A DNA stretch of 64,000 nucleotides from Chloroflexi bacterium UBA5189 (GCA_002413045.1 DHWF01000051.1:73883-137882), one strand, 5' to 3'; shown: positions 25,661 to 34,474, counted from the stretch's first letter. Notes: generated from the letters alone by a model not told the origin. Program-made: numbers and translations.

Positions 25661-25900
25661 ATGGAGAAGTCCGTCAACGTCCACGACGCCAAGACGCACC
25701 TGTCCCGACTCCTCGAGCGGGTCGAGGCAGGGGAGGAGATCACCCTGGCCCGCGCCGGCCGGCCAGTTGCGAGACTCGTGCCGTACGTGCGGCGATCCGA
25801 GCCTCGGCCGCTCGGGCTGTGGAAGGGGAAGATCACGCTTGCGCCTGACTGGGATTCGCCGGAGGTGAACGCCGAGATCGCGGACCTGTTCAACAAGTGA
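25661..25900 (+). CDS. Type II antitoxin, Phd/YefM family
   Basis: A 79-residue antitoxin. The N-terminal DNA-binding part has the Phd/YefM hallmark VNVHDAKTHLSRLLERVEAG followed by GEEITLARAGRPVARLVP; the C-terminal tail (GLWKGKITLAPDWDSP) is the toxin-neutralising region usual in partners of PIN toxins. ATG at 25661 is taken because the family begins just before VNVHDAK; GTG at 25652 is possible. Its TGA overlaps the toxin GTG by four bases, the usual coupling in these operons. Confidence 0.9.
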   Translation: MEKSVNVHDAKTHLSRLLERVEAGEEITLARAGRPVARLVPYVRRSEPRPLGLWKGKITLAPDWDSPEVNAEIADLFNK

Positions 25901-26274
25901 TCCTGCTGCTCGACGCCCATGCCCTCATCTGGTACCTGGCCGACGATGCGAGCCTCTCGCGGGCCGGACGATCGGCGATTCAGGACCCGGCCAACGATGT
26001 CCTCGTCTCCGCAGCGACGGTCTGGGAGCTCGGGATCAAGGCAGCGCTGGGCAAGATCGACGTGCGCGAGGACCTCGTCGAAGCGGTCGAGGAGGTTGGC
26101 TTCAGCGGGGTGCCGGTCACGTTGACGGATGCAAGGGCTGCCGCTGCCCTGCCGCTGCACCATCGAGATCCATTCGACCGCATGCTCGTCGCGCAGGCGC
26201 AGCGACTCGATGCGATCGTCGTGACCCGCGCTCGGGCGTTCGCTGCATATGACGTTCACGTGCTCGGCGCCTAG
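25897..26274 (+). CDS. Type II toxin, PIN-domain ribonuclease (VapC-like)
   Basis: A 125-residue PIN-domain toxin, a metal-dependent RNase that cleaves specific RNAs when not held by its antitoxin. The acidic active-site residues are present: D6 (LLLDAHALIW), E44 (TVWELGIK), and D91/D94 (HHRDPFDRML). The length is normal and all four acids are kept, so the toxin looks active. It starts with GTG in a four-base overlap with the antitoxin gene. Confidence 0.92.
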   Translation: MILLLDAHALIWYLADDASLSRAGRSAIQDPANDVLVSAATVWELGIKAALGKIDVREDLVEAVEEVGFSGVPVTLTDARAAAALPLHHRDPFDRMLVAQAQRLDAIVVTRARAFAAYDVHVLGA

Positions 26275-26278
26275 GCGG

Positions 26279-26707
26279 TCAAGGACGCGAGGCGCCCAGC
26301 AGTCGATCGGTGGCCTCGTCGTGCATCCCGGCATACAGTCGCTTCAGAACCTCACCAAAGACGCGCTCATCGGGTGCCGCGCGCGCGAACAGGGTCATGG
26401 AAGAACGGAGCTTGAGCGCGTCCACCTGGCCGAAGACTGCCTCGGGATCCGTCGCGCCCGAGTCCAGGACCGCCTGGGCGGCCAAACGGAGCCGCGGCCC
26501 GAGTGCCGCATGCGCCAGGTACGCCTGAGCTTCATCGAGCGAGGCAATCGCGTAGAACCGCGAGACCTCGCTTCGCCCGAGTCCCTCGAGCTGGGGGAAG
26601 ATGAACCACATCCAATGGCCCCGCTTGCGCCCGTCGCGCAGCTCCGTGAGCGACTGCGCGTACGTCTCAGCTTGGGCGTCGACAAATCGCTCGAGATCGA
26701 ATGCCAT
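26279..26707 (-). CDS. DUF1810-family protein
   Basis: A 142-residue protein of the DUF1810 family, known by the motifs FVDAQAETYAQSLTEL, GHWMWFIFPQLEGLG and SRFYAIASLDEAQAYL, and ending with MTLFARAAPDE. The length is normal and the frame intact. The family is found as single genes in many bacteria and plants; its biochemical role is not established. It lies tail to tail with the PIN toxin gene, four bases apart. Confidence 0.88.
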   Translation of the reverse strand: MAFDLERFVDAQAETYAQSLTELRDGRKRGHWMWFIFPQLEGLGRSEVSRFYAIASLDEAQAYLAHAALGPRLRLAAQAVLDSGATDPEAVFGQVDALKLRSSMTLFARAAPDERVFGEVLKRLYAGMHDEATDRLLGASRP

Positions 26708-26801
26708 GCGACGAGTGTGTCGCGACCGTTACCCGACGGCTCGGCGCTCGAGGTCTAGAGCCGCTCGTGCGCTGCTGATGGCACTTCCGATAAGGAGAGT
26801 T

Positions 26802-27159
26802 ATGTCTGACGCCAAGGTGTTCTAGATTCCTGTGAGCATCTCTAGCTGACGGGACAATCGTTCTCGGTCTGACTCTTTTGGCGACGGAAATCAGTCAGAT
26901 TGTCTTTCGTCTATCGGCGTCAGGTGCGCTTGCTCCCGGCGAGCGGGATGCAGAGTTGATCGGCGTCGCGAAGGAGTTCATCAGTGATCCCGACGCCTGG
27001 GTCGTGAGTCGGAGCGCGTGGGTCGCTCAGCAGCAGGAGCAGGCAAAGGCAACGCGGGAGGCAGCCCAGGCGAAGCGGGAGGCTGCAGAGGAGGAAGTCC
27101 GGGTGCGGCAGGATGCAGCGCGAGAGGCGCGATCGAGACCCAAACCACCCTCAACCTGA
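26802..27159 (+). pseudogene. Remnant of a small membrane/coiled-coil protein gene (nonsense plus frameshift)
   Basis: A ribosome site AAGGAG (26792-26797) precedes ATG at 26802, but the frame stops after seven codons (MSDAKVF) at TAG 26823. The same frame continues IPVSIS, then a shift near 26845 leads into a frame that stays open to TGA 27159: ADGTIVLGLTLLLATEISQI (a membrane segment), IVFRLSASGALAPGE, an acidic SDPDAW, and a charged helix rich in Gln/Arg/Glu/Ala. Joined, this would be a protein of about 117 residues. The stretch is less GC-rich than its surroundings. Alternatively only the part from TTG 26878 is translated. Confidence 0.5.
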
Positions 27160-27166
27160 CCGGCGA

Positions 27167-27538
27167 TCAGCCCCGGCCGTCCCGCAGCATCCGTTCGAGC
27201 TTGCGCCGGAGCTGCTTGCTCGGCCGGCCCTGACCCCGGACCGCCTTGATGCCGGGCGCGATCTCTCGGACGACCGGCGGTGGGCTGTTGTCGACGTAGC
27301 AGGTGGCGGCGACCGACGCGCCGACGCGCGTTTCGATCGGCGTCACGACCTCGACGATCCGTTCGCGCTCGGCGATCAGCGCATGCACCACGTCCCCGGC
27401 CCGGACCTTCGTCGACGGCTTTGCTGGGTTGCCGTTGACGCGGACGTGGCCACCGTCGCACAGCTGGGTCGCCATGGGCCGCGTCTTGACGAGGCGCACT
27501 GCGCATAACCAGCGATCAATCCGTGTGTCGTCGGCCAT
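27167..27538 (-). CDS. S4-domain RNA-binding protein (Hsp15-like)
   Basis: A 123-residue protein with an N-terminal S4 domain: RIDRWLCAVRLVKTRPMATQ, then GGHVRVNGNPAKPSTKVRAG, matching heat-shock protein Hsp15, which binds free 50S subunits carrying nascent chains. A basic C-terminal tail (GRPSKQLRRKLERMLRDGRG) is also typical. ATG at 27538 is preferred to an upstream start at 27565 because the domain begins directly after it. The gene lies opposite to the preceding remnant, with seven bases between. Confidence 0.88.
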   Translation of the reverse strand: MADDTRIDRWLCAVRLVKTRPMATQLCDGGHVRVNGNPAKPSTKVRAGDVVHALIAERERIVEVVTPIETRVGASVAATCYVDNSPPPVVREIAPGIKAVRGQGRPSKQLRRKLERMLRDGRG

Positions 27539-27596
27539 GGGTTTCAGTTCACCAGCGCCGTGCACAAGGTGATGACCCGATCAGCTGACGATCGGT

Positions 27597-28358
27597 TCAG
27601 CCAAGGCCTGACCAGACCCCGACCGCCGTGAACTCGAGCGGCACGTCGATCAGGATCAGCTCGGCGGCGAGCGCCGTGGTGATCGAAAGGTCGGTTTGAC
27701 GCTCGACCTTGATGGCGTCGCCGGTCCCGAGCCCCTCTCCGTCGACCTCGACCCGACCATCGATGACGTAGAGGTAGCCCCCGCGACCCGCCGCGAATGC
27801 GTGCTCGAGGTGGTTGCCCGCGGTCAGGTGGGTGACGAGCGCGCGCGCGTCCTGCGAGAGGTCGAGGCCCTCCGTGCCGGGCGAGCCCATGATCTGGAGC
27901 CAGCGGTCCGTTCGGTCATCGATGCTGTACTGCCGCTGCTGCACGCGTGTCTCGAGCCCAGTGACGCTCGGCAGGATCCAGAACTGGATGAACCGCAACG
28001 CCTCCTCGGCGGAGCCGTTCTTCTCCGAGTGCTCGTCGAAGCCGTGGGAGAAGGTCATCACCTGCGCGGCACCGGCCTGGAGCGTCCCGTTATTGCCGAG
28101 CGAGTCCGCGTGCACGAAATGCCCGGAGACGACGTACGTCAGGGATTCGATGTCGCGATGCGGGTGCATCGGCCATTCGGCGCCGGCGATGATCCTGTCG
28201 TCGTTGAAGACGCGCAGCGCGCCAACCCCCATCTGCTCCGGATCGCGGTAGCGGTCGAACGAGAAGTGCCAGCGGGCATCGAACCAGCCGCCCTCCTCGC
28301 GCCAGATCGTGTCCGCCGGACGGATGGTCAGGCCAGAGCCGCCGCCTGCATCAGGCAC
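27597..28358 (-). CDS. Pirin-family protein
   Basis: A 253-residue bicupin of the pirin family. The N-terminal cupin has the conserved FDRYRDPEQMGVGALRVFN opening, the metal ligands in HPHRDIESLTYVVSG, and later a His/Glu pair in SHGFDEHSEKN. The C-terminal cupin (GGYLYVIDGRVEVDGEGLG) lacks metal ligands, as in other pirins. Bacterial pirins such as YhaK or quercetinase-like members act in stress response or dioxygenation; which applies here is unknown. It is followed on the same strand by the large cyclase gene 28433-31729 only after that gene's stop, so they may be read separately. Confidence 0.9.
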   Translation of the reverse strand: MPDAGGGSGLTIRPADTIWREEGGWFDARWHFSFDRYRDPEQMGVGALRVFNDDRIIAGAEWPMHPHRDIESLTYVVSGHFVHADSLGNNGTLQAGAAQVMTFSHGFDEHSEKNGSAEEALRFIQFWILPSVTGLETRVQQRQYSIDDRTDRWLQIMGSPGTEGLDLSQDARALVTHLTAGNHLEHAFAAGRGGYLYVIDGRVEVDGEGLGTGDAIKVERQTDLSITTALAAELILIDVPLEFTAVGVWSGLG

Positions 28359-28432
28359 GAGCCGCCTCCTTCTTGAAGCTACTCGTCAACTATGACTCGG
28401 AGGCGCTACGGTCGCGAGCTGTGGCGCATCGG

Positions 28433-31400
28433 TCATCCGACCGACGGGCTCCATGGCTGCGCGTCTGGGTTCGCCGAAAGGAACGCGTCGATCTCGGCGA
28501 TGAATGGTCCGGCACGAAGCGGCTCGACGATCGTTCGAGCCTGTCGGACGGCCGCGAGCCCTGCCTCACGATCGCCGATGCCCACGAGGCAGCGGCCGAT
28601 GCCCGCGAGCCCGATCGCACGCTCCAGCGGCCACCCGCGGGACTCGAAGAAGGTCGTCGCCTCCGCGAACCCGGCCTGCGCCTCCGCAAAGGACCCTTCG
28701 GCTTCCGCGACCTCGGCCATGGCCAATCGCGTGAGCTGGCCACGCGCGCTCGGACCCGGCGGCGTGGCGCGGGCGAGGACCCTGTGCGCGAGCGGCAGGT
28801 CGCCGAGCCCACGCGCGGTCCGAACGAGGTCGATGGTGGCGAACGTGGTCGTCCCCTCGACCGTGCCATCCACGGCCTCCTCGATGACACGCCGGGCCTC
28901 GTCAGGATCGCCACCCAGGATCGCGGCCCGGGCGGCGTGGTTGGCGGTCATCGTGGGCGGCCAGCCCAGGGCGTGCGCTTGGGCAATGATCTCCCCGAAA
29001 TCCGGGACCGGCTCGCCTCGGACGTCCATGATCGCGGCGCTGAGCGCGCGCGCCATCGTCGTGGCATAGCCGTCGCCCCTGGCAACGGCCCATTCCCGGA
29101 TGACCGCAGCCTCGGCGAGCGCCTCGTCGTACCAGCCGCCGGTCGAGAGGAGGTCGAGTCGATTCGCTCGCAGATCGATGTCGGCAAGTCCGTGGTCCCT
29201 GGCAAATCCCAATGCCTCGTCGTAGGCGCTGCGCGCGGCCTGGATGTCCCCGACGTCGATCAGCGTCCAGGCGAGATTCGAGAGACCCGTGAGGACCTGC
29301 CGCGTGTCGCCCGTGGAGATCGCCACCTCCACGCCGCGACGCACATCGGCCTCGCCCGAGTCGTCGCGCAGCTCCAGCTTGACGACGCCAAGAGCGATAT
29401 GCGCTGACGCCGGGATCGGCACGCCAAGGTGCTGCGCAGTGGTCATTGCCTGCTGTGCGATGTCGAGTCTGATCTTCGGATCCAGCTCACCGCTCATGCG
29501 CGCCTGAGCGGCCAGGAGCGCGACCAGGCCGGGACCTGGGGACGCCTCCAGGATCGGACGGGCCGCCGCAATTGCCGCGAGCGCCGCCTCGTCGTTGCCC
29601 ATGCCGTGAAACGCCAGCTCTCGCGAAACTACCAGCTCGGCCGCGGCTAGCTCGTTGCCGCGCGCGAGGTGCCACGCATATGCCGCGTCGAACATCTCAA
29701 CCGCCTGTGGGTACTCGGATCGCATGAGGAACGCCCCACCAAGAGCGGTGAGCACGGCGCCGCGCCGCGGATCGTCCTCCGGGAGCAGCTCGAGCGCCCG
29801 ACCGAAGTGCTCGGCCGCCCGTGCCGGATTGACCCGCAGCAGATGTTCCGCGGCAGCGACCAGGGCCGTTGCCAGCTCCGCTCGGATGGCTGGCAGTTGG
29901 TCATCGGCACCCGTTGAGACCGCAAGCTCCTCGGCCCGTCGAAGGTGATCCACCACGATCTCCGCCAGGTCCCCAAGCGCGGCGCCGGCCTTGTCCGTGA
30001 TCCAGGCCGCCGCAGCGCGGTGCTTCGCCAGGCGCGCGCCGCGGGACAGGAAGCCGTAGGCGACGTCGCGCAGCAGGGAGTGCCAGAAGCCGTACTCGAG
30101 CTCGTCGACCATGGTCGACGGCTGGTTCGAACGTGTGAGCGATCGTCGCTCTAAATCGGACAGGCTCGGTTCGACCGTTCCTCGATCGCGACCCTCCAGC
30201 GACGCCACGGCGCCCGACCAGAAGACGCGCCCGATCACCGAGGCGTCCAGGATCGCCGGCTTCAGCTCGCCCGGAAGCGCATCGATCCGCGCCGCGAGGA
30301 GCGCCTGGATCGTTGGCGGGACGGCTCGTTCGTCCAGGGTCACCTCCGCTGCCGAGGCCCCACGCTCTCGGACGAGCGCAGCCAGCTGCTCGGCGTACAG
30401 CGGGCTGCCCGCCGCTCGGTCGAGCACAGTCCGGAGCAGTTCCGGTGCGGCGCCGGCCAACGTCGATCCGATCAGGCCGGCGATCGCCGCATCGTCGAGC
30501 GAGACGAGCTGGATCACACGTGACGCGGGTGGTCCCGCGAGCCATTGCGGGTGGCGCTCCGCTGCCTCGGGCCGAGCCGTGACGACGAGCAGGATCGGTA
30601 GTGGGGATGGGTTCGCGACGAGCTCCAGCAGGAGCGCGACGAGCGCGGTGTCCGCCCAGTGCAGATCCTCGATGACGATGACGGCCGGACCATCGATTGC
30701 CAGGGATTCGAGGAACCTGCGCCACGCGGCGAATGCCTCCTCCTGCGATGGTGGAACTGCGTCCGTCTGCAGGCCAACGAGTGGGGCAAGGCGCTCGCGC
30801 ATCCACGCCCGCAGCACGGGATCGGACTCGGTCAACGCCGCGTCGAGCTTCTCCTGGATGGTGTTCTGGTCGTCGGTCTCGAGGATCCGGGCGTGCGTCT
30901 TCACGATCTCACCGAGGGCCCAGAACGCGATTCCATCGCCATACGGCAGGCACCTGCCGGCTCGCCAGACCGTGGCCGGGGCGACCGCGTGGACGTGGCG
31001 GCCGAGCTCCCGGATGAGCCGACTCTTCCCGAGTCCAGGCTCCGCGACCACGGTGACCACCTCGAATGCATGCTTCGCGGCGGCAGACGCAAAGGCGCGG
31101 CGTAGCGAATCCAGCTCGGCGTCGCGGCCCACGAACGGGGTCGCCTCGCTGTCCTCGGCTCGGACCGCGGTGGTCCGGGCCTCCGTCGGGTGCCAGATGT
31201 GCACCGGCTCCGCGATGCCCTTGAGCGCGACGGCTCCGAGGTCGTCCCACTGGAACTCGCGGGCGGCCAGCCGGTAGGTCTGCTCGCCGACCGCGACGCC
31301 GTCCACCGGGGCGACGCCCTGGATCCGCGCCGCGATGTTCATGGAGCCGCCGGTCGCGAGGCTCTCCTCCGGGTTCCGTCCCCCGTCGACACGGACGACC

Positions 31401-31729
31401 GCCTCGCCCGTATGCACGCCGATCCGAACGTGCAGGTCGAGGCCTGAAACGGTCACGTCACGCAGGATCGCGAGCGACGCTCGGACTGCGCGGGTCGGAT
31501 CATCCTCGTGTGCAGTCGGCGCACCGAACACGCCGACGACCGCATCACCGATGAACTTCTCGACCGTCCCGCCGTGAGACTCGATGACTCGCCTGGCCCG
31601 GCCGTGGTAGGTCGACAGCAGCCGTTCCACGTCCTCGGGGTCCAGCCGCTCCGCCATGTCGGTGGAGCCGACGACGTCGCAGAACAGCGCGGTGATGACC
31701 TTCCGTTCGATCTCCCGCCGCGGTTCCAC
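28433..31729 (-). CDS. Adenylate/guanylate cyclase-domain AAA ATPase with TPR region
   Basis: A 1098-residue three-part protein. Residues 1-185 form a class III nucleotide cyclase catalytic domain with both metal-binding aspartates, D18 (FCDVVGST) and D62 (KFIGDAVVGVFG). Residues about 200-480 are a STAND-like AAA ATPase module with a P-loop variant VAEPGLGKSRL and Walker B VIVIEDLHWAD. The remaining 600 residues are helical TPR-like repeats, for example AALAAIAAARPILEASPG. Such proteins are common multi-domain signalling ATPases in high-GC soil bacteria; the signal is unknown. A deleted paralogue of this gene lies at 39251-39611. Confidence 0.88.
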   Translation of the reverse strand: MEPRREIERKVITALFCDVVGSTDMAERLDPEDVERLLSTYHGRARRVIESHGGTVEKFIGDAVVGVFGAPTAHEDDPTRAVRASLAILRDVTVSGLDLHVRIGVHTGEAVVRVDGGRNPEESLATGGSMNIAARIQGVAPVDGVAVGEQTYRLAAREFQWDDLGAVALKGIAEPVHIWHPTEARTTAVRAEDSEATPFVGRDAELDSLRRAFASAAAKHAFEVVTVVAEPGLGKSRLIRELGRHVHAVAPATVWRAGRCLPYGDGIAFWALGEIVKTHARILETDDQNTIQEKLDAALTESDPVLRAWMRERLAPLVGLQTDAVPPSQEEAFAAWRRFLESLAIDGPAVIVIEDLHWADTALVALLLELVANPSPLPILLVVTARPEAAERHPQWLAGPPASRVIQLVSLDDAAIAGLIGSTLAGAAPELLRTVLDRAAGSPLYAEQLAALVRERGASAAEVTLDERAVPPTIQALLAARIDALPGELKPAILDASVIGRVFWSGAVASLEGRDRGTVEPSLSDLERRSLTRSNQPSTMVDELEYGFWHSLLRDVAYGFLSRGARLAKHRAAAAWITDKAGAALGDLAEIVVDHLRRAEELAVSTGADDQLPAIRAELATALVAAAEHLLRVNPARAAEHFGRALELLPEDDPRRGAVLTALGGAFLMRSEYPQAVEMFDAAYAWHLARGNELAAAELVVSRELAFHGMGNDEAALAAIAAARPILEASPGPGLVALLAAQARMSGELDPKIRLDIAQQAMTTAQHLGVPIPASAHIALGVVKLELRDDSGEADVRRGVEVAISTGDTRQVLTGLSNLAWTLIDVGDIQAARSAYDEALGFARDHGLADIDLRANRLDLLSTGGWYDEALAEAAVIREWAVARGDGYATTMARALSAAIMDVRGEPVPDFGEIIAQAHALGWPPTMTANHAARAAILGGDPDEARRVIEEAVDGTVEGTTTFATIDLVRTARGLGDLPLAHRVLARATPPGPSARGQLTRLAMAEVAEAEGSFAEAQAGFAEATTFFESRGWPLERAIGLAGIGRCLVGIGDREAGLAAVRQARTIVEPLRAGPFIAEIDAFLSANPDAQPWSPSVG

Positions 31730-31890
31730 CGCTCGATGGTACGGGCCCCCACATGGTCAGCGCGGGCTCCGAGCCCGCCCGGCCGGCGTCGTTCCCCAGG
31801 TCTCCATGGATTGGCGCAAACGGACGATGACCACCGTTCCACACCCTCCAGCATCACCGTGAGCCCGACCGGGCTGAATGGAGGAAGGCG

Positions 31891-32331
31891 ATGCTCGGAC
31901 TGGGAAGAAGGTTCATGGCCCTCGGGGCGGCGAGCCTGCTCGCGCTGGCGCTCGTGGGTGGCGCGTCGGCCGCCGCGCCGAGCAAGTTCACCGCGATCCT
32001 GGTGGACGATGGTGGCTGCAGCTTCCACATGGAGGCGTCGTGGAAGGGCGGAAAGGAGGTCGTCCGGGTCGTGTCGTACATCTAAATCGACCGTTCGCCG
32101 GTGGGCGCAGGCGCGCCTGATCTCACCGGGTTTGCGCCAGACTCGCCCGGCAGCACCCTGACGAAGACGAGCGCGTCGATCCCGTTCGGCCCCCTCGAAG
32201 TCGACACGGCGACCACGCACACGTTCGCCGCCACCGTGCAGTTCGATGGGCTCGCACGCAGCGGGCTCTACACGCTTGGACAGGTCTACACGACCGGAAT
32301 CACGCTCGGGTGCAAGCTCGCGACTCCGTGA
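31891..32331 (+). pseudogene. Secreted small protein gene interrupted by in-frame TAA
   Basis: A good ribosome site (GGAGG, 31880-31884) precedes ATG 31891. The product begins with a signal peptide (RFMALGAASLLALALVGGASA, cut near ASAAAP) and a strand KFTAILVDDGGCSFHMEASW, then stops at TAA 32083-32085. The same frame continues with IDRSPVGAGAPDL through TFAATVQFDGL and LYTLGQVYTTGITLGC to TGA at 32331, so the intact gene would be 146 codons with two cysteines in the mature part. CAA-to-TAA is a simple explanation. The 5' piece alone would be a 64-residue exported peptide. Function unknown. Confidence 0.75.
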
Positions 32332-32347
32332 CCTGAGCTCGAATTCT

Positions 32348-32379
32348 CGACGCCGGCCCGATCTCCTGGGCCGGCGTCG
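32348..32379. terminator. Strong hairpin, probable bidirectional terminator
   Basis: A perfect 12-bp stem (32348-32359 with 32368-32379) with the eight-base loop GATCTCCT lies between the ends of two convergent genes, 17 bases after the TGA at 32331 and 31 bases before the VOC gene stop. There is no run of T on either strand, as is common in very GC-rich genomes. Confidence 0.7.
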
Positions 32380-32410
32380 ACGTTGCTAGGTGTCGTAAGA
32401 ACCGCGGCAG

Positions 32411-32818
32411 TCACGCGCGGTACTCGCTGAGCTCGAACAAGTGACCGTCGGGGTCGCGGAGGAAGCAGCGGGTCTCGGCGCCGTTGCTGACCGGTGGGGT
32501 CAGGAAGGTGCCACCACGCGACTGAAGCAGCTCGTATGTCGCATGGCAGTCGTCGACGCGGATCGTGAAGAGACTGTCGCGGTGGTTCGGGTCGGCCGGC
32601 GGGGCGAGCGTCACCTCGGGCTTGCCGGGTGTCGGGCCGCCGCCCTCGACCAGGAGCAGCCACGCGCCGGCGAAGCTGAGCACGACCGACGAGCCATACT
32701 CGCGGAAGAGGGTCGCGCCGAGGACGTCGAGGTACCACCCCTTCGATCGCTCTGGATCGGCGACGACCAGGATGTGAGTCAGCGCGGTGTCGGCCGCCGG
32801 GAAAGCCATCGCTGTCAT
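32411..32818 (-). CDS. VOC-family (glyoxalase-like) protein
   Basis: A 135-residue single-domain vicinal oxygen chelate protein. It has the two beta-alpha-beta-beta-beta modules: ALTHILVVADPERSKGWYLD with VLGATLFREYG in the first and FTIRVDDCHATYELLQSRGG followed by CFLRDPDGHLFELSEY in the second. The terminal DPDGHLFEL is the family hallmark containing a metal-ligand glutamate. ATG at 32818 is chosen over 32851, which would add a tail unlike the family. The substrate is unknown; members include glyoxalases, dioxygenases and resistance proteins. Confidence 0.85.
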   Translation of the reverse strand: MTAMAFPAADTALTHILVVADPERSKGWYLDVLGATLFREYGSSVVLSFAGAWLLLVEGGGPTPGKPEVTLAPPADPNHRDSLFTIRVDDCHATYELLQSRGGTFLTPPVSNGAETRCFLRDPDGHLFELSEYRA

Positions 32819-32934
32819 GGTCCCACCCACGCCGTCGTTTGCGCACACCAAATGGGTTCCGGCGGCGGACTGTCATGGCCAAATGGCATGCCCCGACCGA
32901 TCCGTGGGCAACGCCCTGACCGTAAACTCGCCGC

Positions 32935-33492
32935 ATGGGGCTTCTGACCTTCAGCATCAACGTCACCCTGGACGGCTGCGTCGACCACCAGGAGGGAATC
33001 GCCGACGACGAGACACACGCCTACTTCACGAGCCTCCTGGACGAGGGCGGCGCGATGCTCTGGGGCCGCGTGACCTACGAGATGATGGAGAGCTACTGGC
33101 CGGCCGTCGCCCGCGGCGACGAGGAGGCGCCCCCGGCGATGCGCGAGTGGGCGGTCAAGCTGGATGCCAAGCCGAAGTACGTCGTGTCGTCGACGCGAAC
33201 GGACTTCCCGTGGACGAACAGCCACCTGCTCACCGGCGACCTGCGCACGGGCGTGCAGCAGCTCAAGGACGCGACCCCGACCGGCGTGCTCGTCGGTAGC
33301 CATAAGCTCGCGACCGCGCTGGACCGGCTGGACCTGATCGACGAGTACAGGTTCCTCGTCCACCCGAGGATCGCCGGCCACGGCCCCACCTTGTTCCAGG
33401 GCGGGCTGCCCAGCACGCGACGGCTCGAGCTGGTTTCGGCGAAGGCCCTCCACAACGGCGCGGTCGCCATGGACTACCGGCGCGCCGGCTGA
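32935..33492 (+). CDS. Dihydrofolate reductase-fold protein (RibD C-terminal family)
   Basis: A 185-residue protein of the RibD C-terminal/dihydrofolate-reductase superfamily, with the usual LLTFSINVTLDGCVDHQEG opening, the MLWGRVTYEMMESYWP segment, and VLVGSHKLATALDRLDLIDE near residue 120 leading into FLVHPRIAGHGPTLFQGG. These single-domain homologues probably bind NADPH but are not true folate enzymes; most are uncharacterised. It lies eight bases upstream of an LLM oxidoreductase, so they are probably cotranscribed. A second member of the family is at 40936. Confidence 0.88.
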   Translation: MGLLTFSINVTLDGCVDHQEGIADDETHAYFTSLLDEGGAMLWGRVTYEMMESYWPAVARGDEEAPPAMREWAVKLDAKPKYVVSSTRTDFPWTNSHLLTGDLRTGVQQLKDATPTGVLVGSHKLATALDRLDLIDEYRFLVHPRIAGHGPTLFQGGLPSTRRLELVSAKALHNGAVAMDYRRAG

Positions 33493-33499
33493 CGCACCG

Positions 33500-34453
33500 A
33501 TGGCACCACGTCCGTTCCAGTTCATGGTCGCCTCGCGCGGAGCGCCCGATGGGCGCGCGATCACCGAGCAGGCGCGGTGGGCCGAGTCCGTCGGCTTCAC
33601 GCACCTCGCCGTGCACGACCACCTGGCCCAGCGGCACGCCGTGACCCCGTTGCTGGCCGCGGTCGCGATGGCGACGGAGCGCGTCGGCCTCGTTCCGCTC
33701 GTTTACAACAACGACCTTCGCCACCCGGCGGTGCTTGCCCAGGAGCTGGCAAGTCTCGACATCATCAGCGGCGGCCGGCTCGTCGTCGGGATCGGCGCCG
33801 GCTGGAACCAGCCCGAGTACCGCGCGATCGGGATGCAGTTCGATCCGCCCGGCACCCGGATCGACCGGATGCTCGAGGCAATCGCGATCCTGCGCGGCCT
33901 CTTCGCTGACGAGGCGTTCAGCTATTCGGGTCGGTTCTACACGATCACGGACATGGATGGCGGTCCGAAGCCGGTGCAGAAGCCGCATCCGCCATTCCTC
34001 ATCGGCGGCACGCGGGAGCGCGTCCTGCGGTTGGCCGCACGGGAAGGCGACATCGTCGGGATCGACCTTCGCCAGGACGGCGAGGAGATCCTGGACGCGT
34101 TCGAGGCGCGGACGGACGTTCGCATCGGCTGGATCCGCGACACCGCCGGCGACCGGTTCGAGCAGCTGGATCTCAACGTCCTGCGGACGCTGGGCGACCT
34201 CTCGATCACCAGCGAGCCGCTCAACGTGGCCGCCGACGTCGCGCGCGAGCTCGCCAGCGAGACGGGCATGGAGATCAGCGCGCGGGACGTCCTCGAGTCG
34301 CCGTTCTCGCTCATCGGTTCAGTCCCCGAGCTCGTCGACAAGCTCACCTCGCTTCGCCAGCGTTGGGGCATCAACTCGTTCCTGGTCGGCGCGTTCGGCG
34401 AGAGCGGCCTGCGCGAGTTCGCTCCGGTCGTCGAGCAGCTCAGCGGGTCGTAG
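33500..34453 (+). CDS. LLM-class F420-dependent oxidoreductase (TIGR03621-like)
   Basis: A 317-residue luciferase-like protein. It begins FQFMVASRGAPDGRAITEQA and has the TERVGLVPLVYNNDLRHP strand, the IISGGRLVVGIGAGWNQPEY loop, and the PPFLIGGTRERVLRLAAREG strand, with C-terminal SLRQRWGINSFLVG. This resembles the group TIGR03621 of F420-dependent oxidoreductases of unknown substrate. It probably forms an operon with the reductase-fold protein just upstream. Confidence 0.88.
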   Translation: MAPRPFQFMVASRGAPDGRAITEQARWAESVGFTHLAVHDHLAQRHAVTPLLAAVAMATERVGLVPLVYNNDLRHPAVLAQELASLDIISGGRLVVGIGAGWNQPEYRAIGMQFDPPGTRIDRMLEAIAILRGLFADEAFSYSGRFYTITDMDGGPKPVQKPHPPFLIGGTRERVLRLAAREGDIVGIDLRQDGEEILDAFEARTDVRIGWIRDTAGDRFEQLDLNVLRTLGDLSITSEPLNVAADVARELASETGMEISARDVLESPFSLIGSVPELVDKLTSLRQRWGINSFLVGAFGESGLREFAPVVEQLSGS

Positions 34454-34474
34454 GAGCCCGGCAGCATCGCGCTC

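Noticed and set aside
21390..32085. Reassignment of TAG/TAA to glutamine (alternative genetic code)
   Set aside because: TAG ends many ordinary genes here (recA, rny, the PHP gene, HTH_42, CPBP, the PIN toxin), so these codons work as stops.
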